This document shows positions 1 through 9,142 of a DNA stretch of 64,000 bases, one piece after another. Numbering within the stretch: position 1 is the first letter of the stretch; each line of letters begins with the position of its first letter. A program made the translations under genes and the position numbers. The notes below the pieces were generated by a model that was given only the letters and a program-made list of their open reading frames with translations, ran no database searches and had not been told where the DNA came from. The stretch comes from Enterococcus aquimarinus (lineage in GTDB: Bacteria > Bacillota > Bacilli > Lactobacillales > Enterococcaceae): the NCBI RefSeq assembly GCF_001885765.1, contig NZ_JXKD01000002.1:186001-250000 (forward strand), in the 5' to 3' direction.

Positions 1-90
1 TTAACATTAAAGAAAATGCTGGTTTAATATTTGTGAAATATTAACAGCAAATTTCGTAGTAAAAATAAAGTCAAGGAAAGAGGTTATTAT

Positions 91-867
91 GTGAATCAGA
101 AAGAACGCTTGGATTTAATTCTTACAACTTTAAAAACAGAAAAAAAATTGAGCCTAAAGGAGGTTATTTCATTAACTAATACATCCAGAGATACTGCTAG
201 ACGTGATATAGTAGCACTTACTGAAAATAACTTAGTTCAAAGAACTTATGGCGGGATTGCTTTATTGGAATCTTTTAAAGAACTTGATTCTTATTTGGAA
301 CGAAGCACACATAAAAACCGAGAAAAATTCTTATTGGCTAAGGAAGCTAGCCAGTTAATTAAAGACAATGAATTAGTTTATTTAGATGTATCAACAACAG
401 TTAGTCTTATTCCTAAAAATATCGATAAAAACAAAACAAATTTAATGGTAACAAACTCAATTGATATTGCTGATCAATTGTTAAGATATTCGAATTGTCA
501 CTGTAGGTTACTTGGTGGAAACTTAGATAGAGAGGCAAGATGTGTAGTTGGAACAAAACCTTTAAACGAACTAGAAGATTATAAATTTGATATTTCTTTT
601 CTAGGAGTTGCTGGTATTGATGAAAATGGTGTCTATTATGGTTATGAGGAAGATTTAGAATTAAAGAGAAAAATTAGACAACAAAGCAAAAAAATTGTTT
701 TACTAGTAGATAACACTAAAATTGAAAAATCTCATAATTTTTGCGTTTTTAATATTGAAGATATTGATGTCATTATTATAAATGCTCAATTACCTAGTCA
801 TTTGCTTAAGGTTTTGAAAAAAAATAAAGTACAGATTATTACCATAACTGAAGAAAAACTGGAATAA
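91..867 (+). CDS. DeoR/GlpR-family transcriptional repressor
   Basis: Predicted repressor of the DeoR family, 258 residues, a normal full length. The winged helix-turn-helix lies at about residues 6-57; the recognition-helix block TSRDTARRDI is at 31-40 and is followed by the family's YGG turn (53-55). The remainder matches the DeoR sensor domain, including LGVAGIDENG at 171-180, which in this family senses a sugar phosphate. The start is GTG 91, chosen because AAGGAAAGAGG lies just upstream and no in-frame ATG is near. A HAD phosphatase follows 79 bases later on the same strand and is the likely target. Base use is clearly more AT-rich than in genes beyond 5 kb, suggesting acquired DNA. The inducer is unknown. 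Confidence 0.85.
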   Translation: MNQKERLDLILTTLKTEKKLSLKEVISLTNTSRDTARRDIVALTENNLVQRTYGGIALLESFKELDSYLERSTHKNREKFLLAKEASQLIKDNELVYLDVSTTVSLIPKNIDKNKTNLMVTNSIDIADQLLRYSNCHCRLLGGNLDREARCVVGTKPLNELEDYKFDISFLGVAGIDENGVYYGYEEDLELKRKIRQQSKKIVLLVDNTKIEKSHNFCVFNIEDIDVIIINAQLPSHLLKVLKKNKVQIITITEEKLE

Positions 868-946
868 AAAGGGATTTTTATTGTATGAAATATCGTTAAA
901 TTACGTTTAAAGAAAAAGATTTTTTTATAAAGGGGAGAGTATATCT

Positions 947-1783
947 ATGAAGTTAATAGGTATTGATTTGGACGGAACATTGTTAAATTCACAACAAAAA
1001 ATAAGTAAAAGAAATGTAGAAATTCTAGAGGAAATATCAGAAAACCATTTTCCTTTTATATGTTCAGGCAGAGAAGTAGAAGATATAAAAAATATACTTA
1101 AAGAAAACAAACTATCTATTCCTGCTATAGGGTTAAATGGAGCAGTTGGGTATGACTGCGAAAAAAGATTGTTTGAATTCTATTTTAATCATTTAAGTAT
1201 GGAAGAGATAAATTTTTTAGTGTCAGACTTTCCAACGAAAATCTATACGAATTACGGCAGTTTTGAATCATCAGAATACAAGACTAAATTGAAAGAAATT
1301 TTTAATGAAATAGGAAATGAATTTTCTATTGATGAATTAAATTACGAACTTGAATATGAAAAATCTATCCAATCAGCCTCCTTTAATCATATTAATGAGA
1401 TAATTGGTATTGATGGAATAAAAGTATACAAATTCTTTGTCTTTATCCCTAACAGAAATATAAAAAGCGAAATCAAAGAAAAATTAGAATCCATACATGG
1501 AATCACTATTACTGAATCATCAGAAGTAAATCTTGAGATTGTACCTCATAATGTATCAAAAGGGTTAGTATATCATCATTTGGAAAAAATTTATGGACTT
1601 AGAAATGTTACAAAATTTGCAATTGGAGATAGTTTGAACGACCTTTCTCTATTTGAAAATTCGGATTTTAGTTTCGCTATGAGCAACGGACATCCAATGA
1701 TTAAAAATATAGCTACTTATATAACTTCTTCAAATGATGAAGATGGTGTTGCAGAAGCATTAAATATTATTTCAACAATGTAA
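947..1783 (+). CDS. HAD-superfamily Cof-type sugar phosphatase
   Basis: Predicted cytoplasmic Mg-dependent phosphatase of the HAD superfamily, Cof/YidA type (C2 cap), 278 residues. Motif I is DLDGT with the nucleophile Asp7 and acid/base Asp9. Motif II Ser40 is in CSGR. Motif IV is GDSLND at 227-232, whose acidic residues bind Mg. Family members dephosphorylate sugar phosphates or flavin-type phosphates; the exact substrate cannot be read from sequence. ATG 947 has AAGGGGAGAG upstream. It follows the DeoR gene in the same direction and probably shares its transcript, ending at the hairpin at 1813-1841. It is AT-rich like its neighbour. Confidence 0.85.
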   Translation: MKLIGIDLDGTLLNSQQKISKRNVEILEEISENHFPFICSGREVEDIKNILKENKLSIPAIGLNGAVGYDCEKRLFEFYFNHLSMEEINFLVSDFPTKIYTNYGSFESSEYKTKLKEIFNEIGNEFSIDELNYELEYEKSIQSASFNHINEIIGIDGIKVYKFFVFIPNRNIKSEIKEKLESIHGITITESSEVNLEIVPHNVSKGLVYHHLEKIYGLRNVTKFAIGDSLNDLSLFENSDFSFAMSNGHPMIKNIATYITSSNDEDGVAEALNIISTM

Positions 1784-1812
1784 TTCCTACAAAATTGAAA
1801 ATACTATCATTC

Positions 1813-1841
1813 AAGCTCACAGATAAATATTCTGTGAGCTT
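1813..1841. terminator. bidirectional terminator between HAD gene and tcpC-like gene
   Basis: Perfect 11-base arms AAGCTCACAGA (1813-1823) and TCTGTGAGCTT (1831-1841) with a 7-base loop and a T run on the + side. It sits between two convergent genes and can end both transcripts. Confidence 0.8.
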
Positions 1842-1855
1842 TTTGCGGATAGTCT

Positions 1856-2797
1856 TTAATTTACAATCTTCCAGTTGTCCCCGTTCTTTTCAAGTAACAA
1901 CTCAAATTGTGGGATTTGTGTTGCTTTTGTTTCTTGGTCTAAATATTTCACAGTCATATTCACTATTATTTGGTTGTCCTTTCTGGTATAGATAGGATTG
2001 ACTAATTCCTCAAAAACATATTCTTTATGAATCACAGGTAACGCACGATTACTTACATAGTAAGCCAATTCTTTTTCTGTGGCGGTAGGGTATAGCTGGA
2101 AGAACGTTTCTAAAAAGCTATTGATGTCATCTGTCATTTCCGTATCTATTGTACTGTCACTTTCTAGCTGTTTGGGTTGGTAATCCGATTTTTGTGGTTT
2201 CTTACTCATTGTCGGATTTTTGATAATGACCATATTCTCTGCCTTATCTACATGGACAACCACATGGAAGCTGGAAGATACCGTTTTCTTGTCTTTGTCT
2301 TCTGTAATTACTTGTTCAACAGAAAATAATATCTCAAAGGTGTTCTCATTCACTTGAGAAACCTGCCACACCTGTATATCGTTCACACTAGAACTGGTAG
2401 GAATATCCTTACGAATCATTTCTTCATTTAACGCCTGCAATTCTTCCGTAAAATAATGGGTTAATTTTTCATTTCGTTTATCAATCGCTTCTTGGGATTG
2501 GTGCCACGAAAAGTAGTCTTTCGCAAAGGATTTCACAAAACTTTCTACTTGGTTGGTATCAACAATCTGCTGTTCAATGATTTCTGTTTCATGGACAGTA
2601 TGAGTGTCAATGGCAGTAAAATTTTTATAGATTCCAAATCCGACACTACCAATCAATAAAACCCATAAAACAAAGGTTAATTTCTTATGCGTGCCAACTT
2701 TAATCGTCGGAACTTTTCTTTGTTTACTTGTTTTTTTAGATTTCTTTGGTTTCTTTGTTTTTTCTTTTCGTTCAATTTTAATAATCATTTGATTCAT
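1856..2797 (-). CDS. Tn916 orf13-like conjugation protein (TcpC family)
   Basis: Predicted structural protein of a conjugative type IV secretion channel, similar in plan to Tn916 ORF13/TcpC (VirB8-like). From the chosen start it is 313 residues: a short very basic cytoplasmic tail (KKPKKSKK), one membrane segment at about 40-57, then a large outer portion of the kind that forms two NTF2-like folds. I chose ATG 2797 (MNQMIIKIERK) because AAAGGA precedes it; the longer frame to 2893 would run back into the upstream gene. It starts 7 bases after the orf14-like stop, as in the Tn916 transfer operon. In Tn916 orf12/tet(M) would follow; here a terminator and unrelated convergent genes follow instead. 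Confidence 0.85.
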   Translation of the reverse strand: MNQMIIKIERKEKTKKPKKSKKTSKQRKVPTIKVGTHKKLTFVLWVLLIGSVGFGIYKNFTAIDTHTVHETEIIEQQIVDTNQVESFVKSFAKDYFSWHQSQEAIDKRNEKLTHYFTEELQALNEEMIRKDIPTSSSVNDIQVWQVSQVNENTFEILFSVEQVITEDKDKKTVSSSFHVVVHVDKAENMVIIKNPTMSKKPQKSDYQPKQLESDSTIDTEMTDDINSFLETFFQLYPTATEKELAYYVSNRALPVIHKEYVFEELVNPIYTRKDNQIIVNMTVKYLDQETKATQIPQFELLLEKNGDNWKIVN

Positions 2798-2804
2798 TCC
2801 TTTC

Positions 2805-3826
2805 TTAGTTATGAATAACACGCCTAGCCCCAATAAGGTGTTCTTGCCAATAGCTGTTATTAAGGTCTGTATAACCAATTGGGTCACCTGCATGGAACAT
2901 TTTATTATTCCCTACATAAATGCCAACATGGGTCACATACGTACCTACATTATAGGTCGAGTGAAAGAAGATAAGATCGCCTGCTTGGGCTTCTTCCATA
3001 GAAATTTCTTGGGTAGCGTCATACTGATCTTGGGCGACACGTGGGAGCGTAATGCCTGCTTTGTCATACACCCATTGTGTTAAGCCACTACAATCAAAGG
3101 AGGTAGTAGGTGAAGCCCCTCCAAAGACATATGGAAACCCTTCGTATTTCAAGGCTTCGTCCATAATCACTTGAACGGTTTCATCATCAAATTCTGTTGG
3201 GGAAGTGGCAGTTAGGTACTGTGAAACTAACTGAACATAAAACTGATTTCCATAGTTATATCGCCACCCACCATTTACAGGAATGGCTATGGGAGTGGGA
3301 TAGTCTGCTTTTTGACCACCCGACTTCTCTTTAGAAAACTGTTCGGCTAATTCATAGGTATATTTTTCCCCATGATTCCCGACATAATTTAAAAAGCCAC
3401 CGCCGTAATTGTAAGATTGGATAACGGAATCTATATCCACTCCTTGTTGTTCTGCACTGGCTAATAATTCACTGAAATATTTAACTCCTTGCTTGATGGA
3501 TTCTTCGGTACTCAAACTGTTGGGCGGTAAACCCAAAGATTCGGAACTTTGCATAACATCTTCTGCTGTACCGCTCGATTCCACTTGTATAATGGCTAAG
3601 ATATAAGAAACATAGTCTTCAATTCCATATTCCTTACAATATTTTTCAACCAACGGACGGTGTGCCAATACTTCTGGTGAAACGGTCACACCGCCTTGTG
3701 AAATAGAAGAATCCTTGTTGTTTCCATCACTTTCCGTATCATCTGCAAAGAAAATGACTAGGAACAATAAGAAAAAAAGAACAGAGAGGAGACCATACTA
3801 CAAATCACTGTTATTTTTAGCTTCAT
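2805..3826 (-). pseudogene. Tn916 orf14-like cell-wall hydrolase (CwlT type), frameshifted near its start
   Basis: Two-domain peptidoglycan hydrolase of integrative conjugative elements. The first domain is lysozyme-like (IIQVESSGTAEDVMQSSESL, with the probable catalytic Glu). The second is a C-terminal NlpC/P60 endopeptidase with Cys in FDCSGL and His in THVGIY. It locally opens the wall for the mating channel. The open frame begins only at a TTG (3767), but the natural start is ATG 3826-3824, which overlaps the orf15 TGA as ATGA. Between them the frame is shifted within a run of seven A (3772-3778). One more A would join MKLKITVICS to the membrane stretch FFLLFLVIFF, giving about 340 residues. 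This may be true inactivation, slippage-expressed or a sequencing error. Confidence 0.8.
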
Positions 3827-4749
3827 ATTTGTTGACCTTTCTTATCCGTTCTTTTATTAAGCTTCCTCTGGTTGAATTGCTTCGGTGGCGTCTTTTGCGT
3901 TTGCTCTTTTTTCAATGGTCGCTGATGGGTTTGGCGGTCAATATTTTGTGATACAACAGACGTGACAGTTTGGTGACGCTTGCGTACATGCTGCTGGTTT
4001 TTCTGAACAGGAGATGATGGTTTTTCTTTTCGTCTTTTTTCTTTTGCTTTATCCAGTTCCAAACGCTTTTGAGCAATGTTCTTTCGTTTTTGCTCCTGCT
4101 GATTCATACGCTGTTGTTTGCGTTGAGCTTTGGTATCTGCCATCGATTGTTTAAAGTCTGTTACATTATGAGTGACATTCTCTTTTCCTTGATGAAGGGC
4201 ATATTTGACATGGGTTGGTGTCGCCTGTATCTGTTGTTTTGCCTGCTTTCCTTTATCGACTAGACGATTTTTCGTGTCCAATACATGGGCTGTCTTTTCA
4301 CCTAATCGTTGCCCGATACCGCCTTGTTGCTTTTTCACATTGGAAAGTGCTGTTTCTTTCTTTGATGTAGTCCGTTCATTTTGACGAGTATGGTTAGCTT
4401 TATTGGTTTGATTCTGCTTTGTTGTCATTGTTTTTTGCTTCATTGACCCTGCTTTTCCACGGAAAACCTTACTCATACTGCGTTGAAATCTTCTGGTTTG
4501 TCGATTCATCATTTGACGAGGTCTGCGAAAGACTTGTCTGCCCATGTTTTGAGAATCGTTGCTTTGTAAAGAGAACAGGCTCATTAAATCGCCCAATTTA
4601 AAATAAATCCCTGCAAAGGTCACAATTTGTAAAAACATAATCATGAAGAAGGGAGAACTTGCTGACAGCGAATAAAGCATAGTGGAAATACTAAAAGCAA
4701 CGGTAATAATCAAGGTAATACCAGCCCTTGTCATAATCACATTAAACTG
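3823..4749 (-). pseudogene. Tn916 orf15-like conjugation membrane protein, 5'-truncated
   Basis: C-terminal part of an ORF15/TcpH-type polytopic membrane protein. What remains (about 308 codons) starts with QFNVIMTRAG, shows two hydrophobic segments (about residues 10-50), and continues as a long, highly basic Gln/Lys/Thr-rich cytoplasmic tail (MNQQEQKRK, KEKRRKEK and similar). Tn916 ORF15 is roughly 750 residues, so the larger N-terminal membrane part is missing. Going upstream the reading frame meets TGA right after the Gln-Phe-Asn codons, so resemblance appears to stop near 4749. Its TGA overlaps the orf14 ATG (ATGA), the coupling expected in this operon. No promoter or start is left, so it is probably not expressed. 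Confidence 0.75.
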
Positions 4750-5056
4750 GCATCAACACGGTTAATCCGTCCGGTGACAAGCAATAAGAGGCGAAAACGG
4801 GCGACACTACTGACGTGGACACTCCTGAATCGACAACACCTTAACAAAAAGAGACATCCCTGGAATTAGACGGGATGTCTCTTTTTGTTCGAAAACTTTG
4901 ATTGATAGACGGGCGATAAAAGTTTGCTCTTTCAAAAAACGCTACTTTATTTTCTCAAAGCAAAATGACTTTTGTCGCACATTCTTTGTGTAGGGAACGA
5001 TTCTTTGACGTTGGTCCATCTATTCGGATTACGCCGAATTGGAGATAACCGATAGA
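4750..5056. other. junction and non-coding stretch next to the conjugation-module remnant
   Basis: No gene seen. The left edge is where the orf15-like frame is cut. The stretch contains one strong bidirectional terminator (4843-4889) and otherwise unrecognised sequence before the adcA stop. I found no attachment-site repeat or integrase remnant. Confidence 0.5.
4843..4889. terminator. strong bidirectional hairpin terminator
   Basis: Perfect 18-base inverted repeat: AACAAAAAGAGACATCCC at 4843-4860 and its complement at 4872-4889, with an 11-base loop. T runs are inside both outer arms, so it works in either direction. On the minus strand it lies 167 bases after the adcA stop and would insulate the conjugation remnant. 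Confidence 0.85.
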
Positions 5057-6577
5057 CTAATGAGCCAACATTTCTTGGGCAATTTCTAAGCCTGTTAAAT
5101 CCGCTTGATAATAAGTCGGCCAATGATCCATTTCGTCATACAATTGTTCTTGGCTTTCATTGCCAAAGTAAATATGATAATGCTCAACCGGCGTATCTGT
5201 GATGGTATGGTCACTAAATTGGACGTAACGATACGCACCACTATTTGGATCGGTTGCTTCAAATGCGAAACGCACGCCACGGTTACCCGCTTCATACGTT
5301 AAAATCTTATAACCGACATAGCGATAGTTGGAAGACACACGATTACCAGAACGATCCGTGAATGTGATGCGATCATCCGTGATGGTAATCTGATCGATAT
5401 CTGTTTGGTAACCTGTTTCATAATACGCTTTATATTCTGCTTTTGTTTTGTCTTTTGTTAATTTTTCTTTGTACTCAAACACTTGATCGAGTGTCCCATC
5501 TTCTAAGTACGGATAAACCGATTGCCATTCACCAGCCCAATTGGATAGCGGGCGATCTTCCACTTCAGCATCTTCAAAATATCCATTTTGAACGGTTTTT
5601 TCGACGGTTGTTTCTTGTCCTAGCGATGCTTGGGTTGATTCTGTTGTTTTTCTTAAAGCTTCTAGATTTTCTTGCATCACGGAAAGATAATTTTTTCCTT
5701 CTTCTATTTCTTGCGCTGATAATCCTTCTAATGTATTCAATACGAGTAATTCAACATCCGCTTCTTTCGCCAATGTTTTGGCAATGGCATTTTTCGCATT
5801 TGATTCAAAGTAAATGTATTGAATGTCATTGGCTTTGACATACTCTTTTAGTTCTGCTAAACGCGCAGGCGATGGTTCTTCATCGGCTGAAAGGCCCGCA
5901 ATTGGAACTTGTGTCAACCCATATTCGGTTGCTAAGTAGCCAAATGCAGCATGTTGCGTGACAAAACTAGTTTGTACCGCTTGTTCCGTCAGTGTTTGAT
6001 AAGACTCATCTAACGTTGCGAGTTCTTCTAAATAAGCTTCCGCATTAGCTGTCAACACATCCGCTTTATCCGGATACGCTTTTACTAATTGGTCGCGAAT
6101 TTCTTCGACTTCTTTCATTGCTAAATTCGGCGCTAACCAAACATGAGGATCTAATGCATGGGAATGCCCGTGTTCTTCTTCCTCTGAATGATCATGTTCG
6201 TCTTCATCGCCAGGTAAGAGAACCATATTTTCGGTAGCTTTTACCACCAATACGTCGCCTTGTTCAAAGACGTTTTCAATGGAAGGTACCCATGTTTCCA
6301 TGTTTTCGTTATTGTAGACAAACACGTCTGCATCTTGAATTTTTCGTAAATCTTTCGCTGACGGTTCATAGTCATGGCTATCCGTTCCTGCTGAAATCAG
6401 TAATTCAACATCCCCTTCCTCACCGACAACATTTTTTGTAAATTCATACATCGGATAAAAAGTGGTCATAATTTGGATTTTGTCTGAATCATTGGTTGCT
6501 TCTTGATTCGTAGTACAAGCACCTAAGACACCTCCCAGAATCAAAAGCGTCGCACCCCATAAAATTTTCTTATTCAT
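5057..6577 (-). CDS. adcA: zinc ABC transporter substrate-binding lipoprotein, AdcA-ZinT fusion
   Basis: Surface lipoprotein that captures Zn for the AdcBC importer; 506 residues. It has a lipoprotein signal with lipobox LGAC (Cys21). The cluster A-I metal-binding domain spans about 30-320, with the His/Asp/Glu-rich loop around 130-145 (DEHDHSEEEEHGHSHA) and ligand contexts DPHVWLAP and TQHAAFGY. A C-terminal ZinT/YodA domain occupies about 330-506 (NWAGEWQSVYPYLEDG; HYHIYFG). The fusion is the streptococcal/enterococcal AdcA form. ATG 6577 has a perfect AAGGAGGTAA. No permease or ATPase gene is adjacent, so adcBC must be elsewhere. A Zur-type palindrome lies in its leader. Confidence 0.95.
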   Translation of the reverse strand: MNKKILWGATLLILGGVLGACTTNQEATNDSDKIQIMTTFYPMYEFTKNVVGEEGDVELLISAGTDSHDYEPSAKDLRKIQDADVFVYNNENMETWVPSIENVFEQGDVLVVKATENMVLLPGDEDEHDHSEEEEHGHSHALDPHVWLAPNLAMKEVEEIRDQLVKAYPDKADVLTANAEAYLEELATLDESYQTLTEQAVQTSFVTQHAAFGYLATEYGLTQVPIAGLSADEEPSPARLAELKEYVKANDIQYIYFESNAKNAIAKTLAKEADVELLVLNTLEGLSAQEIEEGKNYLSVMQENLEALRKTTESTQASLGQETTVEKTVQNGYFEDAEVEDRPLSNWAGEWQSVYPYLEDGTLDQVFEYKEKLTKDKTKAEYKAYYETGYQTDIDQITITDDRITFTDRSGNRVSSNYRYVGYKILTYEAGNRGVRFAFEATDPNSGAYRYVQFSDHTITDTPVEHYHIYFGNESQEQLYDEMDHWPTYYQADLTGLEIAQEMLAH

Positions 6578-6600
6578 CTCTTACCTCCTTGTTTCTAAAT

Positions 6601-6613
6601 CGTAATCATTACG
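6601..6613 (-). promoter_or_regulatory. Zur-type operator upstream of adcA
   Basis: CGTAAT-C-ATTACG is a perfect 6-1-6 palindrome flanked by AT (AAATCGTAATCATTACGTTT), the pattern of Fur-family Zur boxes. It lies between the predicted -10 and the ribosome site, so zinc-loaded repressor would block early transcription. Confidence 0.75.
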
Positions 6614-6627
6614 TTTTACAAATATGT

Positions 6628-6656
6628 ATGTTATCAGACTACCTTTTTCTTGTCAA
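6628..6656 (-). promoter_or_regulatory. sigma-A promoter of adcA
   Basis: Minus strand: -35 TTGACA (6656-6651), 17-base spacer, -10 TAACAT (6633-6628). The Zur box lies about 15 bases downstream of the -10. Confidence 0.7.
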
Positions 6657-6850
6657 TCGCTAAATCTTTTTTATTTTCGCTTAGATCGTTTAAGTAAATT
6701 CAATCGTATTTGCTCATCTATTAACTAAATCTCTCTGAAACATGTGAATAAACCAACAAAAAACGGCTTTTTCACAAAACAAGGCGCTTTCTTTTGCTTT
6801 CTGTTGTATACTAATGCAGTTAGATCATATTTATAAAGGAGCGTATTTTC

Positions 6851-8131
6851 ATGACACACACTTCAGTAAACAGTAAGAAACTAAAAAACAGATGGTTGAT
6901 TGCTCTTGCTGGTATTTTTATCCATCTCTCAATTGGTTCCGCTTATGCGTGGAGTATTTTTTCCAATCCCATTCAGTCTGCAAGCACCTGGTCTGAGAGC
7001 CAAATTTCGTTTGCCTTTAGTCTGGCAATCTTTTGTTTAGGCTTTTCTGCCGCTTTTATGGGGCGGATTACGGATAAACATGGACCACGTTTAACAGGAA
7101 CGATTTCGGCTATTTTCTTCGGAGCAGGAATTGCTTTGACGGGATGGGCGATTAGCGTGCAATCACTACCCATGCTTTACTTGAGTTATGGTTTAATTGG
7201 CGGTATCGGTTTAGGAACAGGTTATGTGACACCCGTCTCCACGATGATGGCGTGGTTTCCCGATCGTCCAGGTATCGCAACGGGAATGGCGATTATGGGA
7301 TTCGGATTTGCTACGTTAATCACAACCCCTATCGCAGAAGCGCTGATGGCAAGTGTCGGCGTTAGCAATACTTTTTATATTTTAGGAGTAAGTTATTTTG
7401 TCATTATTTTATTCAGCGCACAATATATGGAAAAACCGCCTATTGGTTGGGTTCCCAAAGGTTTTGTCCCAAAAAACGAGCCAGAAGTCGCATCACTTCA
7501 TGATGAAAAAATGTTTTCAGCGAGTGATGCACTAAGAACGAAGCGTTTTTGGATGTTGTGGACTATGTTGTTCATTAATATCACTTGTGGTATCGCCTTA
7601 ATTTCCGTTGCCGCGCCTCTAGCAGAAAAAGCAACGGGGATGTCAGCCGTGTCAGCGGCTACGATGGTGGCAATCATGGGACTATTTAATGGTGGAGGCC
7701 GTTTTATTTGGGCGATGATTTCCGATTATATCGGTCGGCCAAACGTCTTTACAACCTTCTTTATCATTGATGTGACTGCTCTTGTTATTTTGTACTTCAC
7801 GAAATCACCGGTCTTATTTTTCGTGATCATTTGTCTTTTAATGACTTGTTATGGCGGTGGGTTTTCTTCGGTTCCAATTTATATTCGTGACATGTTCGGT
7901 GATAAAGTCGTCGCTTCAATCCACGGCTATATTTTAACCGCTTGGGCGCTTGCTGGGATGGTCGGTCCACTGTTACTTTCTTGGGTTACAGATATGACGC
8001 ATTCTTATTCAGCAGCAATGTTAGTTTTTGCAGGATTATCCTGTGTCGCTTTAGCGCTTTCGATTGCGATTCGCAGCGAAAATGCCAAATACGCTCCACA
8101 AGAATCGCCAACGATTTTGAATGTCAAATAA
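6851..8131 (+). CDS. OFA-family MFS transporter (oxalate/formate antiporter-like)
   Basis: Integral membrane transporter, 426 residues, twelve predicted helices. It opens with the family-typical RWLIALAGIFIHLSIGSAYAWSIF block and the central loop contains GWVPKGF. The MFS signature GRITDKHGPRLTG follows helix 2. The OFA family carries small carboxylates such as oxalate/formate, lactate or pyruvate; the substrate here is not known. ATG 6851 has AAAGGAG ten bases before. A single-gene transcript is likely: it has its own upstream region and a strong terminator right after the stop. Confidence 0.85.
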   Translation: MTHTSVNSKKLKNRWLIALAGIFIHLSIGSAYAWSIFSNPIQSASTWSESQISFAFSLAIFCLGFSAAFMGRITDKHGPRLTGTISAIFFGAGIALTGWAISVQSLPMLYLSYGLIGGIGLGTGYVTPVSTMMAWFPDRPGIATGMAIMGFGFATLITTPIAEALMASVGVSNTFYILGVSYFVIILFSAQYMEKPPIGWVPKGFVPKNEPEVASLHDEKMFSASDALRTKRFWMLWTMLFINITCGIALISVAAPLAEKATGMSAVSAATMVAIMGLFNGGGRFIWAMISDYIGRPNVFTTFFIIDVTALVILYFTKSPVLFFVIICLLMTCYGGGFSSVPIYIRDMFGDKVVASIHGYILTAWALAGMVGPLLLSWVTDMTHSYSAAMLVFAGLSCVALALSIAIRSENAKYAPQESPTILNVK

Positions 8132-8136
8132 CAGTT

Positions 8137-8182
8137 AAACCGCCTCACATCCATCGAATGAAGAATGGATGTGAGGCGGTTT
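8137..8182. terminator. bidirectional terminator after the OFA transporter
   Basis: Perfect 18-base arms AAACCGCCTCACATCCAT (8137-8154) and complement (8165-8182), 10-base loop, then a T run. It lies between two convergent genes. Confidence 0.9.
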
Positions 8183-8193
8183 TTTTCGACTAA

Positions 8194-8976
8194 TTAAATA
8201 TCTTGATACGTCACTTCGATTCCGCGCTGAACAGCGGGTCTTTCACTAATCCGATCGGCCCAAGCGATGAGATGCGGATAGTCTTGTACTTGTAAAAATT
8301 CAGCTGCGTCGCCGTATAGGTGTCCTTGAACAAGACGACCATACCATGGCCAAAGTGCGATATCCGCAATCGAGTAGGTGTCACCTAAGATATAGGATTT
8401 GTCGGCTAAATGTCGGTTTAATAAGTCTAATTGTCTTTTTGTTTCCATGGTGTAACGATTAATGGGATATTCTTGTGCAAATGGCGCATAATGATAAAAA
8501 TGGCCAAACCCTCCGCCAACAAAGGGCGCTGCACCCGTTTGCCAGAAGAGCCAGTTCATTAACTCGGTCTTTTCTTTGAGTGTTTTCGGAATCAATTGAT
8601 CAAATTTTTCGGCTAAATAAAGTAAAATCGACACGGACTCGAAAACACGAATCGGCTCTTCTTCGGAATAATCCATTAATGCCGGAATTTTTGAATTCGG
8701 ATTAATTGCCACAAAGTCGCTACCAAATTGATCGCCTTTTGAGATATCGATTTTGTATAAATCATACTCCGCTTCGGTTACTCCTTGTTCGCGTAATTCT
8801 TCCAGTAAAATAGTCACCTTCATTCCATTAGGTGTTCCTAGAGAATATACTTGTAACGGTTTTTGACCGACGGGTAAGGTTTGCTCGAAGCGACTACCTG
8901 CGATCGGTTGATTGCCTGTTTTACTTTGTTCGGTTGGTTCCCACTGCCATACGTTTGGTATCTGATAATCTGACAT
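8194..8976 (-). CDS. yghU: YghU-like glutathione S-transferase/disulfide reductase
   Basis: Predicted cytoplasmic GST-fold enzyme of the Nu class (YghU), 260 residues. A long N-terminal extension (MSDYQIPNVWQWEP) precedes a thioredoxin-like domain at about 40-125, with GTPNGMKVTILLEEL and NPNSKIPALMD, then an all-helical C-terminal domain (about 130-255). YghU enzymes reduce disulfides or organic peroxides with glutathione. Enterococci can make or import glutathione, so function is plausible. ATG 8976 is preceded by AAGGAGGCG. It stands alone on the minus strand. A second, unrelated GST-type gene is at 25.3 kb. Confidence 0.88.
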   Translation of the reverse strand: MSDYQIPNVWQWEPTEQSKTGNQPIAGSRFEQTLPVGQKPLQVYSLGTPNGMKVTILLEELREQGVTEAEYDLYKIDISKGDQFGSDFVAINPNSKIPALMDYSEEEPIRVFESVSILLYLAEKFDQLIPKTLKEKTELMNWLFWQTGAAPFVGGGFGHFYHYAPFAQEYPINRYTMETKRQLDLLNRHLADKSYILGDTYSIADIALWPWYGRLVQGHLYGDAAEFLQVQDYPHLIAWADRISERPAVQRGIEVTYQDI

Positions 8977-9142
8977 AAAAACGCCTCCTTCTTTATCTTC
9001 TAGTATAAAGATGACGGGGATGAAAAGGCAAGAAATTCAACTTCTATCCATGATTTGCTTCGTAAACGATTCGGATATACAGCGAGAAGTGTGATTGATG
9101 CGCTGTTAAATCCATGATCTAAGCAGCTAAGGAATAAAAAAA

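Noticed and set aside
4750-5056. Attachment site (att) of an integrative element
   Set aside because: No direct repeat pairing with sequence near 1783-1856 could be found, and no integrase is nearby.
5443-5838. 131-codon hydrophobic frame opposite adcA
   Set aside because: Antisense shadow of the AdcA coding sequence; the hydrophobicity is what antisense frames commonly give.
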